A stretch of DNA of 64,000 bases from Paragordius varius (Eukaryota; Nematomorpha). Position numbers and translations under genes: made by a program. Every line of letters begins with the position of its first letter. Position 1 is the first letter of the stretch. Shown piece by piece: positions 1-13,500 of this stretch. The DNA lies in assembly GCA_964247055.1 (NCBI GenBank), contig OZ176056.1, positions 9,114,001 through 9,178,000 of the forward strand. Reading direction: 5' to 3'. Under the pieces are notes generated by a model. That model did no database searches and was not told the DNA's origin. It saw only the letters and a program-made list of their open reading frames with translations.

Positions 1-82
1 TTACTCAGCAGCTATCATCAAAGAAACGCTTGACTAAAATTTTTGCCTTTTAAGAGGGAATACTAAAAATCCTTATCGAATT

Positions 83-194
83 TTAACTTAGTCCCTCTTT
101 TTACCCGGTCCCAACGTAAAATGCCACCTTTTTCAAAAAAAATAAAGTCCACAAAAATAATTTTTTGAATTTTTTTCTGCCTAAGGTATGAGAG
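83..194. repeat. Internal 112-bp inversion within satellite unit 1
   Basis: In ordinary units the order is 'gtctcatacctt...ggcattttacg...gggactaagtt'. Here that stretch reads as its reverse complement: it starts ttaacttagtccctc, passes through gtaaaatgccacc, and ends aaggtatgagac just before the normal gactatgttcgg. Flanking sequence is in the usual orientation, so a segment inside the unit has been flipped. Confidence 0.93.
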
Positions 195-3100
195 ACGACT
201 ATGTTCGGCGCAATCGAAAACAACTAAATAAAAATCATATTTGAAATTGAATGGTCCAACACGTTCTCCGGAAAATTCTCTCAAAGACACGATTTTTGTG
301 GACGTCTGTTTTCAAAAAAAAACCCATTTTTCACATGGGGTGGGCCCGAACTGGGGGTCTATTTCAAAAAACTGGCGAAGCTATTGTCGAGGCATTCATT
401 CAAGATTATATTTTTTCGATGTTTGTATATGAATGGGTCTACCGGTTTTCCTGTAGCAGATCACAAAGCCAGCATTTTCCATTTTTATAAATATATAGAT
501 TACCATAAATAATGTTTTATTATCCATATATCTTTTAACATCCTATACATATGATAGATAATCCTTACTCAGCAGCTATCATCAAAGAAACGCTTGACAA
601 AAATTTTTGCCTTTTAATAGGGAATACTAAAAATCCTTATCGAATTTTTACAGTCTCATACCTTGGGCAGAAAAACAATCAACAAATTATTTTTGTGCAC
701 TTTGTTTTTTTTTGAAAAAGGTGGCATTTTACGGGTGGAGCGGGTAAAAAGAGGCCCTAAATCAAAAAAGTGAGTCGACTATGTTCGGCGCAATCGAAAA
801 TAACTAAATAAAAATTATATTTGAAATTGAATGGTTTAACACGTTCTCCGGAAAATTCTGTCAAAGACACGATTTTTGTGGACGTCTGTTTTAAAAAAAA
901 ACCGTTTTTCACACGGGGTGGGCCCGAACTGGGGGCCTATTTCAAAAAACGGGCGAAGCTATTGTCGGGGCATTCATTCAATATTATATTTTTTCGATGT
1001 TTGGATTTGAATGGGTCTACCGGTTTTATTGTAGCAGATCACAAAGCCAGCGTTTTCCATTTTTATAAATATATGGATTACTATAAATAATGTTTTGTTA
1101 TCCATATATATTTTAACATCCTATACATATGATAGATACTCCTTACTCAGCAGCTATCATCAAAGAAACGCTTGACTAAAGTTTTTGCCTTTTAAGAGGG
1201 AATACTAAAAATCCTTATCGAATTTTTACAGTCTCATACCTTGGGCAGAAAAACAATCAAAAAATTATTTTTGTGGACTTTGTTTTTTTTGAAAAAGGTG
1301 GCATTTTACGGGGGGAGCGGGTAAAAAGAAGCCCTAAATCAAAAAAGTGAGTCGACTATGTTCAGCGCGATCGAAAATAGGAAAATATATTTGAAATTGG
1401 ATGGTCCAACACGTTCTCCGGAAATTTTCTCAAAGACACGATTTTTGTGGACTTATGTTTTCAAAAAAAACCGTTTTTCACACGGGGCGGGCCCGAACTG
1501 GGGGCCTATTTCAAAAAACGGGCGAAGCTATTCTCGGGACATTTATTAAAGATTATATTTTTTCGATGTTTGGATTTGAATGGGTCTACCGGTTTTCCTG
1601 TAGCAGATCACAAAGCCAGCATTTTCCATTTTTATAAATATATAGAATACCATAAATAATGTTTTATTATCCATATTTAACCCTATACATATGATAGATA
1701 CTCCTTACTCAGCAGCTATCATCAAAGAAACGTTTGACTAAAACTTTTGCCTTTTAAGAGGGAATACTAGAAATCCTTATCGAATATTTACAGTCTTATA
1801 CCTTGGGCTGAAAAACAATCAAAAAATTATTTTTGTGGACTTTGTTTTTTTTTGAAAAAGGTGGCATTTTACGGGGGGAGCGGGTAAAAAGAGGGACTAA
1901 GTTAAAAAAGCGAGACGACTATGTTCGGCGCAATCGAAAATAACTAAATAAAAATCATATTTGAAATTGAATGGTCCAACACGTTCTCCGGAAAATTGTC
2001 TCAAAGACACGATTTTTGTGGACGTCTGTTTTCAAAAAAAACCCATTTTTCACACGGGGTGGGCCCGAACTGGGGGCCTACAAAAAACGGGCGCAGCTAT
2101 TGTCAGGGCATTCATTCAAGATTATATTTTTTCGGTTTGGATTTGAATGGGTCTACCGGTTTTCCTGTAGCAGATCACAAAGCCAGCATTTTCCATTTTT
2201 ATAAATATATAGATAACCATAAATAATGTTTTATTATCCATATATCTAACATCCTATATATATGATAGATACTCCTTACTCAGCAGCTATCATCAAAGAA
2301 ACGGTGGACTAAAATTTTTGCCTTTTAACAGGGAATATGTGGAATCCATATTGAATTTTTACGGTCTCATAGCTTAGGCAAAAAATCGATTAAAAAAAAT
2401 ATTTTTGTGGACTTTGTTTTCTGAAAAAGGTGGCATTTTACGGGGGGAGCGGGTAAAAAGAGGCCCTAAATCAAAAAAGTGAGTCGACTATGTTCAGCGC
2501 GATCGAAAATAAGAAAATTATATTTGAAATTGGATGGTCCAACACGTTCTCCGGAAAATTGTCTCAAAGACACGATTTTTGTGGACTTATGTTTTCAAAA
2601 AAAAACCGTTTTTAACACGGGGCGCGCCCGAACTGGGAGCCTATTTCAAAAAACGGGCGAAGCTATTGTCGAAGCATTCATTCAAGATTATATTTTTATA
2701 ATGTTTGGATTTGAATGGGTCTACCGGTCTTCCTGTAGCAGATCACAAAGCCAGCATTTTCCATTTTTATAAATATATAGATTACCATAAATAATGTTTT
2801 ATTATCCATATATCTTTTAACATCCTATACATATGATAGATACTCCTTACTCAGCAGCTATCATCAAAGAAACGCTTGACTAAAATTTTTGCCTTTTAAG
2901 AGGGAACACTAAAAATCCTTTACGAATTTTTACAGTCTCATACCTTGGGCAGAAAAACAATCAAAAAATTATTTTTGTGGACTTTGTTTTTTTTTTGAAA
3001 AAGGTGGCATTTTACGCGGGGAGCGGGTAAAAAGAGGGACTAAGTTTAAAAAGCGAGATGACTCTGTTCGGCGCAATCGAAAATAACTAAATAAAAATCA

Positions 3101-3789
3101 TATTTGAAATTGAATGGTCCAACACGTTCTCCTGAAAATTGTCTCAAAGACACAATTTTTGTGGACTTATGTTTTCAAAAAAAACCGTTTTTCACACGGG
3201 GCATGCCCGAACTGGGGGCCTATTTCAAAAAACGGGCGAAGCTATTGTCGAAGCATTCATTCAAGATTATATTTTTATAATGTTTGGATTTGAATGGGTC
3301 TACCGGTTTTCCTGTAGCAGATCACAAAGCCAGCATTTTCCATTTTTATAAATATATAGATTACCATAAATAATGTTTTATTATCCATATATCTTTTAAC
3401 ATCCTATACATATGATAGATACTCCTTACTCAGCAGCTATCATCAAAGAAACGCTTGACTAAAATTTTTGCCTTTTAAGAGGGAATACTAAAAATCCTTA
3501 TCGAATTTTTACAGTCTCATACCTTGGGCAGAAAAACAATCAAAAAATTATTTTTGTGGACTTTGTTTTTTTTGAAAAAGGTGGCATTTTACGGTGGGAG
3601 CGGGTAAAAAGAGGGACTAAGTTAAAAAAGCGAGACGACTATGTTCGGCGCAATCGTTAATAACTAAATAAAAATCATATTTGAAATTGAATGGTCCAAC
3701 ACGTTCTCCGGAAAATTGTCTCAAAGACACGATTTTTGTGGACGTCTGTTTTCAAAAAAAACCCATTTTTCACATTGGGTGGGCCCGAA

Positions 3790-6700
3790 CTGGGTGTCTA
3801 TTTCAAAAACGGGCGAAGCTATTGTCGGGGCATTCATTCAAGATTATATTTTTATAATGTTTGGATTTGAATGGGTACACCGGTTTTTCTGTAGCAGATC
3901 CCAAAGCCAGCATTTTCCATTTTTATAAATATATAGATTACTATAAATAATGTTTTAATATCCATATTAACATCCTATACATATGATAGATACTCCTTAC
4001 TCAGCAGCTATCATCAAAGAAACGCTTGACTAAAATTTTTGCATTTTAATAGGGAATACTAAAAATCCTTATCGAATTTTTACAGACTTATACCTTGGGC
4101 AGAAAAACAATCAAAAAATTATTTTTGTGGACTTTGTTTTTTGAAAAAGGTGGCATTTTACGGGGGGAGCGGGTAAAAAGAGGGAATAAGTTAAAAATCG
4201 AGGCGACTATGTTCGGCGCAATCTAAAATAACTAAATAAAATCATATTTGAAATTGAATGGTCCAACACGTTCTCCGGAAAATTGTCTCAATGACACGAT
4301 TTTTGTGGACGTCTGTTTTCAAAAAAAACCCATTTTTCACATGGGGTGGGCCCGAACTGGGGGTCTATTTCAAAAAACGGGCGAAGCTATTGTCGAGGCA
4401 TTCATTCAAGATTATATTTTTTCGATGTTTGGATTTGAATGGGTCTACCGTTTTTCCTGTAGCAGATCACAAAGCCAGCATTTTCCATTTTTATAAATAT
4501 ATAGATTACTATAAATAATGTTTTAATATCCATATTAACATCCTATACATATGATAGATACTCCTTACTCAGCAGCTATCATCAAAGAAACGCTTGACTA
4601 AAATTTTTGCCTTTTAATAGGGAATACTAAAAATCCTTATCGAATTTTTACAGACTTATACCTTGGGCAGAAAAACAATCAAAAAATTATTTTTGTGGAC
4701 TTTGTTTTTTGAAAAAGGTGGCATTTTACGGGGGGAGCGGGTAAAAAGAGGCCCTAAATCAATAGAGTTAGTCGACTATGTTCGGCGCGATCGAAAATAA
4801 GAAAATTATATTAGAAATTGGATGGTCCAACACGTTCTCCGGAAAATTGTCTCAAAGACACGATTTTTGTGGATGTCTGTTTTCAAAAAAAACCCCATTT
4901 TTCACATGGGGTGGGCTCGAACTGGGGCCTATATCAAAAAACGGGCTAAGCTATTGTCGAGGCATTCATTCAAGATTATATTTTTTCGATCTTTGGATTT
5001 GACTGGGTCTACCAGTTTTCCTGTAGCAGATCACAAAGCCAGCATTTTCCATTTTTATAAATATATAGATTACTATAAATAATGTTTTATTATCCATATA
5101 TCTTTTAACATCCTATACATATGATAGATGCTCCTTACTCAGCAGCTATCATCAAAGAAACGCTTGACTAAAATTTTTGCCTTTTAATAGGGAATACTAA
5201 AATATCGAATTTTTACAGTCTCATACCTTGGGCAGAAAAACAATCAAAAAATTATTTTTGTGGACTTTGTTTTTTTTGAAAAAGGTGGCATTTTACGTTG
5301 GGAGCGGGTAAAAAGAGGGACTAAGTTAAAAAAGCGAGACGACTATGTTCGGCGCAATCGAAAATAACTAAATCAAAATCATATTTGAAATTGAATGGTC
5401 CAACACGTTCTCCGGATAATTCTGTCAAAGACACGATTTTTGTGGACGTCTGTTTTCAAAAAAACCCATTTTTCACACGGGGTGGGCCCGAACTGGGTGT
5501 CTATTTCAAAAACGGGCGAAGCTATTGTCGGGGCATTCATTCAAGATTATATTTTTATAATGTTTGGATTTGAATGGGTACACCGGTTTTTCTGTAGCAG
5601 ATCCCAAAGCCAGCATTTTCCATTTTTATAAATATATAGATTACTATAAATAATGTTTTAATATCCATATTAACATCCTATACATATGATAGATACTCCT
5701 TACTCAGCAGCTATCATCAAAGAAACGCTTGACTAAAATTTTTGCATTTTAATAGGGAATACTAAAAATCCTTATCGAATTTTTACAGACTTATACCTTG
5801 GGCAGAAAAACAATCAAAAAATTATTTTTGTGGACTTTGTTTTTTGAAAAAGGTGGCATTTTACGGGGGGAGCGGGTAAAAAGAGGGAATAAGTTAAAAA
5901 TCGAGGCGACTATGTTCGGCGCAATCTAAAATAACTAAATAAAATCATATTTGAAATTGAATGGTCCAACACGTTCTCCGGAAAATTGTCTCAATGACAC
6001 GATTTTTGTGGACGTCTGTTTTCAAAAAAAACCCATTTTTCACATGGGGTGGGCCCGAACTGGGGGTCTATTTCAAAAAACGGGCGAAGCTATTGTCGAG
6101 GCATTCATTCAAGATTATATTTTTTCGATGTTTGGATTTGAATGGGTCTACCGTTTTTCCTGTAGCAGATCACAAAGCCAGCATTTTCCATTTTTATAAA
6201 TATATAGATTACTATAAATAATGTTTTAATATCCATATTAACATCCTATACATATGATAGATACTCCTTACTCAGCAGCTATCATCAAAGAAACGCTTGA
6301 CTAAAATTTTTGCCTTTTAATAGGGAATACTAAAAATCCTTATCGAATTTTTACAGACTTATACCTTGGGCAGAAAAACAATCAAAAAATTATTTTTGTG
6401 GACTTTGTTTTTTGAAAAAGGTGGCATTTTACGGGGGGAGCGGGTAAAAAGAGGCCCTAAATCAATAGAGTTAGTCGACTATGTTCGGCGCGATCGAAAA
6501 TAAGAAAATTATATTAGAAATTGGATGGTCCAACACGTTCTCCAGAAAATTGTCTCAAAGACACGATTTTTGTGGATGTCTGTTTTCAAAAAAAACCCAT
6601 TTTTCACATGGGGTGGGCCCGAACTGGGGGCTTATTTCAAAAAACGGGCTAAGCTATTGTCGAGGCATTCATTCAAGATTATATTTTTTCGATCTTTGGA

Positions 6701-7190
6701 TTTGACTGGGTCTACCAGTTTTCCTGTAGCAGATCACAAAGCCAGCATTTTCCATTTTTATAAATATATAGATTACTATAAATAATGTTTTATTATCCAT
6801 ATATCTTTTAACATCCTATACATATGATAGATACTCCTTACTCAGCAGCTATCATCAAAGAAACGCTTGACTAAAATTTTTGCCTTTTAATAGGGAATAC
6901 TAAAATATCGAATTTTTACAGTCTCATACCTTGGGCAGAAAAACAATCAAAAAATTATTTTTGTGGACTTTGTTTTTTTTGAAAAAGGTGGCATTTTACG
7001 GGGGGAGCGGGTAAAAAGAGGGACTAAGTTAAAAAAGCGAGACGACTATGTTCGGCGCAATCGAAAATAACTAAATCAAAATCATATTTGAAATTGAATG
7101 GTCCAACACGTTCTCCGGATAATTCTGTCAAAGACACGATTTTTGTGGACGTCTGTTTTCAAAAAAAACCGTTTTTCACACGGGGTGGGC
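3790..7190. repeat. Tandem duplication of a 3-unit satellite block (1703 bp)
   Basis: About 3790-5490 and 5490-7190 match closely at an offset of 1703 bp. Shared private variants include 'tctatttcaaaaacgggcg' with a shortened A run, 'tttttataatgtttgg' near 3848 and 5549, the 'actaaaatatcgaa' deletion near 5198 and 6900, and 'aaatcaaaatcat' near 5371 and 7074. This is a recent block duplication. Confidence 0.85.
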
Positions 7191-7487
7191 CCGAACTCGG
7201 GGCCTATTTCAAAAAACGGGCGAAGCTATTGTCGGGGCATTCATTCATGATTATATTTTTTCGATGTTTGGATTTGAATGGGTCTACCGGTTATCCTGTA
7301 GCAGATCACAAAGCCAGCATTTTCCATTTTTAAAATATATAGATTACTATAAATAATGTTTTATTATCCATATATCTAACATCCTATACATATGATAGAT
7401 AATCCTTACTCAGCAGCTATCATCAAAGAAACGCTTGACTAAAATTTTTGCCTTTTAAGAGGGAATACTAAAAATCCTTATCGAATT

Positions 7488-7599
7488 TTAACTTAGTCCC
7501 TCTTTTTACCCGCTCCCAACGTAAAATGCCACCTTTTTCAAAAAAAATAAAGTCCACAAAAATAATTTTTTGAATTTTTTTCTGCCTAAGGTATGAGAG
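7488..7599. repeat. Second copy of the inverted-segment satellite unit
   Basis: Same flipped segment as at 83-194, offset by 7405 bp. The surrounding 750 bp or so (about 7406-8160) is almost identical to 1-755; one difference I see is ccgctccc here against ccggtccc in the first copy. The inversion therefore happened once and was then copied with its flanks. Confidence 0.93.
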
Positions 7600-10500
7600 A
7601 CGACTATGTTCGGCGCAATCGAAAACAACTAAATAAAAATCATATTTGAAATTGAATGGTCCAACACGTTCTCCGGAAAATTCTCTCAAAGACACGATTT
7701 TTGTGGACGTCTGTTTTCAAAAAAAAACCCATTTTTCACATGGGGTGGGCCCGAACTGGGGGTCTATTTCAAAAAACTGGCGAAGCTATTGTCGAGGCAT
7801 TCATTCAAGATTATATTTTTTCGATGTTTGTATATGAATGGGTCTACCGGTTTTCCTGTAGCAGATCACAAAGCCAGCATTTTCCATTTTTATAAATATA
7901 TAGATTACCATAAATAATGTTTTATTATCCATATATCTTTTAACATCCTATACATATGATAGATAATCCTTACTCAGCAGCTATCATCAAAGAAACGCTT
8001 GACAAAAATTTTTGCCTTTTAATAGGGAATACTAAAAATCCTTATCGAATTTTTACAGTCTCATACCTTGGGCAGAAAAACAATCAACAAATTATTTTTG
8101 TGCACTTTGTTTTTTTTTGAAAAAGGTGGCATTTTACGGGTGGAGCGGGTAAAAAGAGGCCCTAAATCAAAAAAGTGAGTCGACTATGTTCGGCGCAATC
8201 GGAAATAACTAAATAAAAATTATATTTGAAATTGGATGGTCCAACACGTTCTCCGGAAAATTGTCTCAAAGACACGATTTTTGTGGACTTCTGTTTTCAA
8301 AAAAAACCGTTTTTCACACGGAGTGAGCCCGAACTGGGGGCCTATTTCAAAAAACGGGCGAAGCTATTGTCGCGGCAATTATTCAAGATTATATTTTTTC
8401 GATGTTTGGATTTGAATGGGTCTACCGGTTTTCCTGTAGCAGATCACAAAGCCAGCATTTTCCATTTTTATAAATATATAGATTACTATAAATAATGTTT
8501 TATTATCCATATATCTTTTAACATCCGATACATATGATAGATACTCCTTACTCAGCAACTATCATCAAAGAAACGGTAGACTAAAATTTTTGCCTTTTAA
8601 CAGGAAATACGTGGAATCCTAATTGAATTTTTACGGTCTCATACCTTAGGCAAAAAATCGATTAAAAAAATATTTTTGTGGACGTTGTTTTTTGAAAAAG
8701 GTGGCATTTTACGGGGGGAGCGGGTAAAAAGAGGCTCTAAATCAAAAAAGTGAGTCGACTATGTTCAGCGCGATCGAAAATAAGAAAATTATATTTGAAA
8801 TTGGATGGTCCAACACGTTCTCCGGAAAATTGTCTCAAAGACACGATTTTTGTGGACTTCTGTTTTCAAAAAAAACCGTTTTTCACACGGAGTGAGCCCG
8901 AACTGGGGGCCTATTTCAAAAAACGGGCGAAGCTATTGTCGGGGCATTCATTCAAGATTATATTTTTTCGATGTTTGGATTTGAATGGGTCTACCGGTTT
9001 TCCTGTAGCAGATCACAAAGCCAGCATTTTCCATTTTTATAAATATATAGATTACTATAAATAATGTTTTATTATCCATATATCTAACATCCTATACATA
9101 TGATAGATACTCCTGACTCAGCAGCTATCATCAAAGAAACGCTTGACTAAAATTTTTGCCTCTTAAGAGGGAATACTAAAAATCCTTATCGAATTTTTAC
9201 AGTCTCATACCTTGGGCAGAAAAACAATCAACAAATTATTTTTGTGCACTTTGTTTTTTTTTGAAAAAGGTGGCATTTTACGGGTGGAGCGGGTAAAAAG
9301 AGGCCCTAAATCAAAAAAGTGAGTCGACTATGTTCGGCGCAATCGAAAATAACTAAATAAAAATTATATTTGAAATTGAATGGTTTAACACGTTCTCCGG
9401 AAAATTCTGTCAAAGACACGATTTTTGTGGACGTCTGTTTTTAAAAAAAAAACCGTTTTTCACACGGGGTGGGCCCGAACTGGGGGCCTATTTCAAAAAA
9501 CGGGCGAAGCTATTGTCGGGGCATTCATTCATGATTATATTTTTTCGATGTTTGTATTTGAATGGGTCTACCGGTTTTCCTGTAGCAAATCACAAAGCCA
9601 GCATTTTCCATTTTTATAAATATATAGATTACTATAAATAATGTTTTATTATCCATATATCTTTTAACATCCGATACATATGATAGATACTCCTTACTCA
9701 GCAACTATCATCAAAGAAACGGTAGACTAAAATTTTTGCCTTTTAACAGGGAATACGTGGAATCCTAATTGAATTTTTACGGTCTCATACCTTAGGCAAA
9801 AAATCGATTAAAAAAATATTTTTGTGGACGTTGTTTTTTGAAAAAGGTGGCATTTTACGGAGGGAGCGGGTAAAAAGAGGCTCTAAATCAAAAAAGTGAG
9901 TCGACTATGTTCAGCGCGATCGAAAATAAGAAAATTATATTTGAAATTGGATGGTCCAACACGTTCTCCGGAAAATTGTCTCAAAGACACGATTTTTGTG
10001 GACTTCTGTTTTCAAAAAAAACCGTTTTTCACACGGAGTGAGCCCGAACTAGGGGCCTATTTCAAAAAACGGGCGAAGCTATTGTCGGGGCATTCATTCA
10101 AGATTATATTTTTTCGATGTTTGGATTTGAATGGGTCTACCGGTTTTCCTGTAGCAGACACAAAGCCAGCATTTTCCATTTTTATAAATATATAGATTAC
10201 TATAAATAATGTTTTATTATCCATATATCTAACATCCTATACATATGATAGATACTCCTGACTCAGCAGCTATCATCAAAGAAACGCTTGACTAAAATTT
10301 TTGCCTTTTAAGAGGGAATACTAAAAATCCTTATCGAATTTTTACAGTCTCATACCTTAGGCAGAAAAACAATCAAAAAATTATTTTTGTGGACTTTGTT
10401 TTTTTTTGAAAAAGGTGGCATTTTACGGGGGGAGCGGGTAAAAAGAGGGACTAAGTTAAAAAAGCTAGACGACTATGTTCGGCGCAATCGAAAATAACTA

Positions 10501-13500
10501 AATAAAAATTATATTTGAAATTGAATGGTCCAACACGTTCACCGGAAAATTCTCTCAAAGACACGATGTTTGTGGACGTCTGTTTTCAAAAAAAACCCAT
10601 TTTCCACATGGAGTGGGCCCGAACTGGGGGTCTATTTCAAATAACGGGCGAAGCTATTGTCGAGGCATTCATTCAAGATTATATTTTTCGAATGTTTGGA
10701 TTTTAATGGGTCTACCGGTTTTCCTGTAGCAGATCACAAAGCCAGCATTTTCCATTTTTATAAATATATAGATTACTATAAATAATGTTTTATTATCCAT
10801 ATATCTTTTAACATCCTATACATATGATAGATACTCCTTACTCAGCAGCTATCATCAAAGAAACGGTGTACTAAAATTTTTACCTTTTAACAGGGAATAC
10901 GTGGAATCCATATTGAATTTTTACGGTCTCATACCTTAGGCAGAAAAACAATCAAAAAATTATTTTTGTGGACTTTGTTTTTTTTTGAAAAAGGTGGCAT
11001 TTTACGGGGGGAGCGGGTAAAAAGAGGGACTAAGTTAAAAAAGCTAGACGACTATGTTCGGCGCAATCGAAAATAACTAAATAAAAATCATATTTGAAAT
11101 TGAATGGTCCAACACGTTCACCGGAAAATTCTCTCAAAGACACGATGTTTGTGGACGTCTGTTTTCAAAAAAACCCATTTTTCACACGGGGTGGGCCCGA
11201 ACTGGGGGCCTATTTCAAAAAACGGGCGAGCTATTGTCTGGAAATTCATTCAAGATTATATTTTTTCGATGTTTGGATTTGAATGGGTCTACCGGTTTTC
11301 CTGTAGCAGATCACAAAGCCAGAATTTTCCATTTTTATAAATATATAGATTTCTATAAATAATGTTGTATTATCCATATATCTTTTAACATCCTATCCAT
11401 ATGATAGATACTCCTTACTCAGCAGCTATCATCAAAGAAACGGTGGACTAAAATTTTTGCCTTTTAACAGGGAATACGTGGAATCCATATTGAATTTTTA
11501 CGGTCTCATACCTTAGGCAAAAAATCGATTAAAAAAATATTTTTGTGGACTTTGTTTTTTTTGAAAAAGGTGGCATTTTACGGGGGGAACGGGTAAAAAG
11601 AGGCCCTAAATCAAAAAAGTGAGTCGACTATGAGCTCGATCGAAAATAAGCAAAAATTATATTTGAAATTGGATGGTCCAACACGTTCTCCGGAAAATTC
11701 TCTCAAAGATACGATGTTTGTGGACGTCTGTTTTCAAAAAAACCCATTTTTCACACGGGGTGGGCCCGAACTGGGGGCCTATTTCAAAAACACGGGCGAA
11801 GCTATTGACGGGGCATTCATTCAAGATTATATTTTTTCGATGTTTGGATTTGAATGGGTCTACCGGTTTTCATGTAGCAGATCACAAAGCCAGCATTTTC
11901 CATTTTTATAAATATATAGATTTCTATAAATAATGTTTTATTATCCATATATCTTTTAACATCCTATCCATATGATAGATACTCCTTACTCAGCAGCTAT
12001 CATCAAAGAAACGGTGGACTAAAATTTTTGCCTTTTAACAGAGAATACGTGGAATCCATATTAAATTTTTACGGTCTCATACGTTAGGCAAAAAATCGAT
12101 TAAAAAATTATTTTTGTGGACTTTGTTTTTTTTGAAAAAGGTGTCATTTTAGGGGGGGAGCGGGTAAAAAGAGGGACTAAGTTAAAAAAGCAAGACGACT
12201 ATGTTCGGCGCAATCGAAAATAACTAAATAAAATTCATAAATTAAATGGTCCAACACGTTCTCCGGAAAATTGTCTCAAAGACACGATTTTTGTGGACGT
12301 CTGTTTTCAAAAAAAACCCATTTTTCACACGGGGTGAGCCCGAACTGGGGGATTATTTCAAAAAACGGGCGAAACTATTGTCGGGGCATTCATTCAAGAT
12401 TATATTTTTTCGATGTTTGGATTTGAATGGGTCTACCGGTTATCCTGTAGCAGATCACAAAGCCAGCATTTTCCATTTTTATAAATATATAGATTACTAT
12501 AAATAATGTTTTATTATCCATATATCCTTTAACATCCTATACATATGATAGATACTCCTTACTCAGCAGCTATCGTCAAAGAAACTCTTGACTAAAATTT
12601 TTGCCTTTTAAGAGGGAATACTAAAAATCGTTATCGAATTTTTACAGTCTCATACCTTGGGCAGAAAAACAATCATAAAATTATTTTTGTGGACTTGATT
12701 TTTTTTGAAAAAGGTGGCATTTTACGGGGTAAGCGGGTAAAAAGAGGCCCTAAATCAAAAAAGTGAGTCGACTATGTTTAGCGCCATCGAAATTAAGAAA
12801 ATTATATTAGAAATTGGATGGTCCAACACGTTCTCCGGAAAATTGTCTCAAACGATTTTTATGGACGTCTGTTTTCAAAAAAACCCATTTTTCACACAGG
12901 GTGGGCCGGAACTGGGGGCCTATTTTAAAAAACGGGCGAAGCTTTTGTCGGGGCATTCATTCAAGATTATATTTTTTCGATATTTGGATTTGAATGGGTC
13001 TACCATTTTTCCTGTAGCAGATCACAAAGCCAGCATTTTCCATTTTTATAAATATATAGATTTCTATAAATAATGTTTTATTATCCATATATCTTTTAAC
13101 ATCCTATACATATGATAGATACTCCTTACTCAGCAGCTATCATCAAAGAAACGGTGGACTAAAATTTTTGCCTTTTAACAGGGAATACGTGGAATCCCAT
13201 TGAATTTTTACGGTCTCATACCTTAGGCAAAAAATCGATTAAAACAATATTTTTGTGGACTTTGTTTTTTTTGAAAAAGGTGGCATTTTACGGGGGGAGC
13301 GGGTAAAAAGAGAGACTAAGTTAAAAAAGCGAGACGACTATGTTCGGCGCAATCGAAAATAACTAAATAAAAATCATATTTGAAATTGAATGGTCCAACA
13401 CGTTCTCCGGAAAATTGTCTCAAAGACACGATTTTTGTGGACGTCTGTTTTCAAAAACACACCCATTTTTCACACGGGGTAGGCCCGAACTGGGGGCCTA

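Noticed and set aside
63-290. Minus-strand open frame across the inverted segment (and its copy at 7468-7695)
   Set aside because: It exists only because of the 112-bp inversion in the satellite unit.
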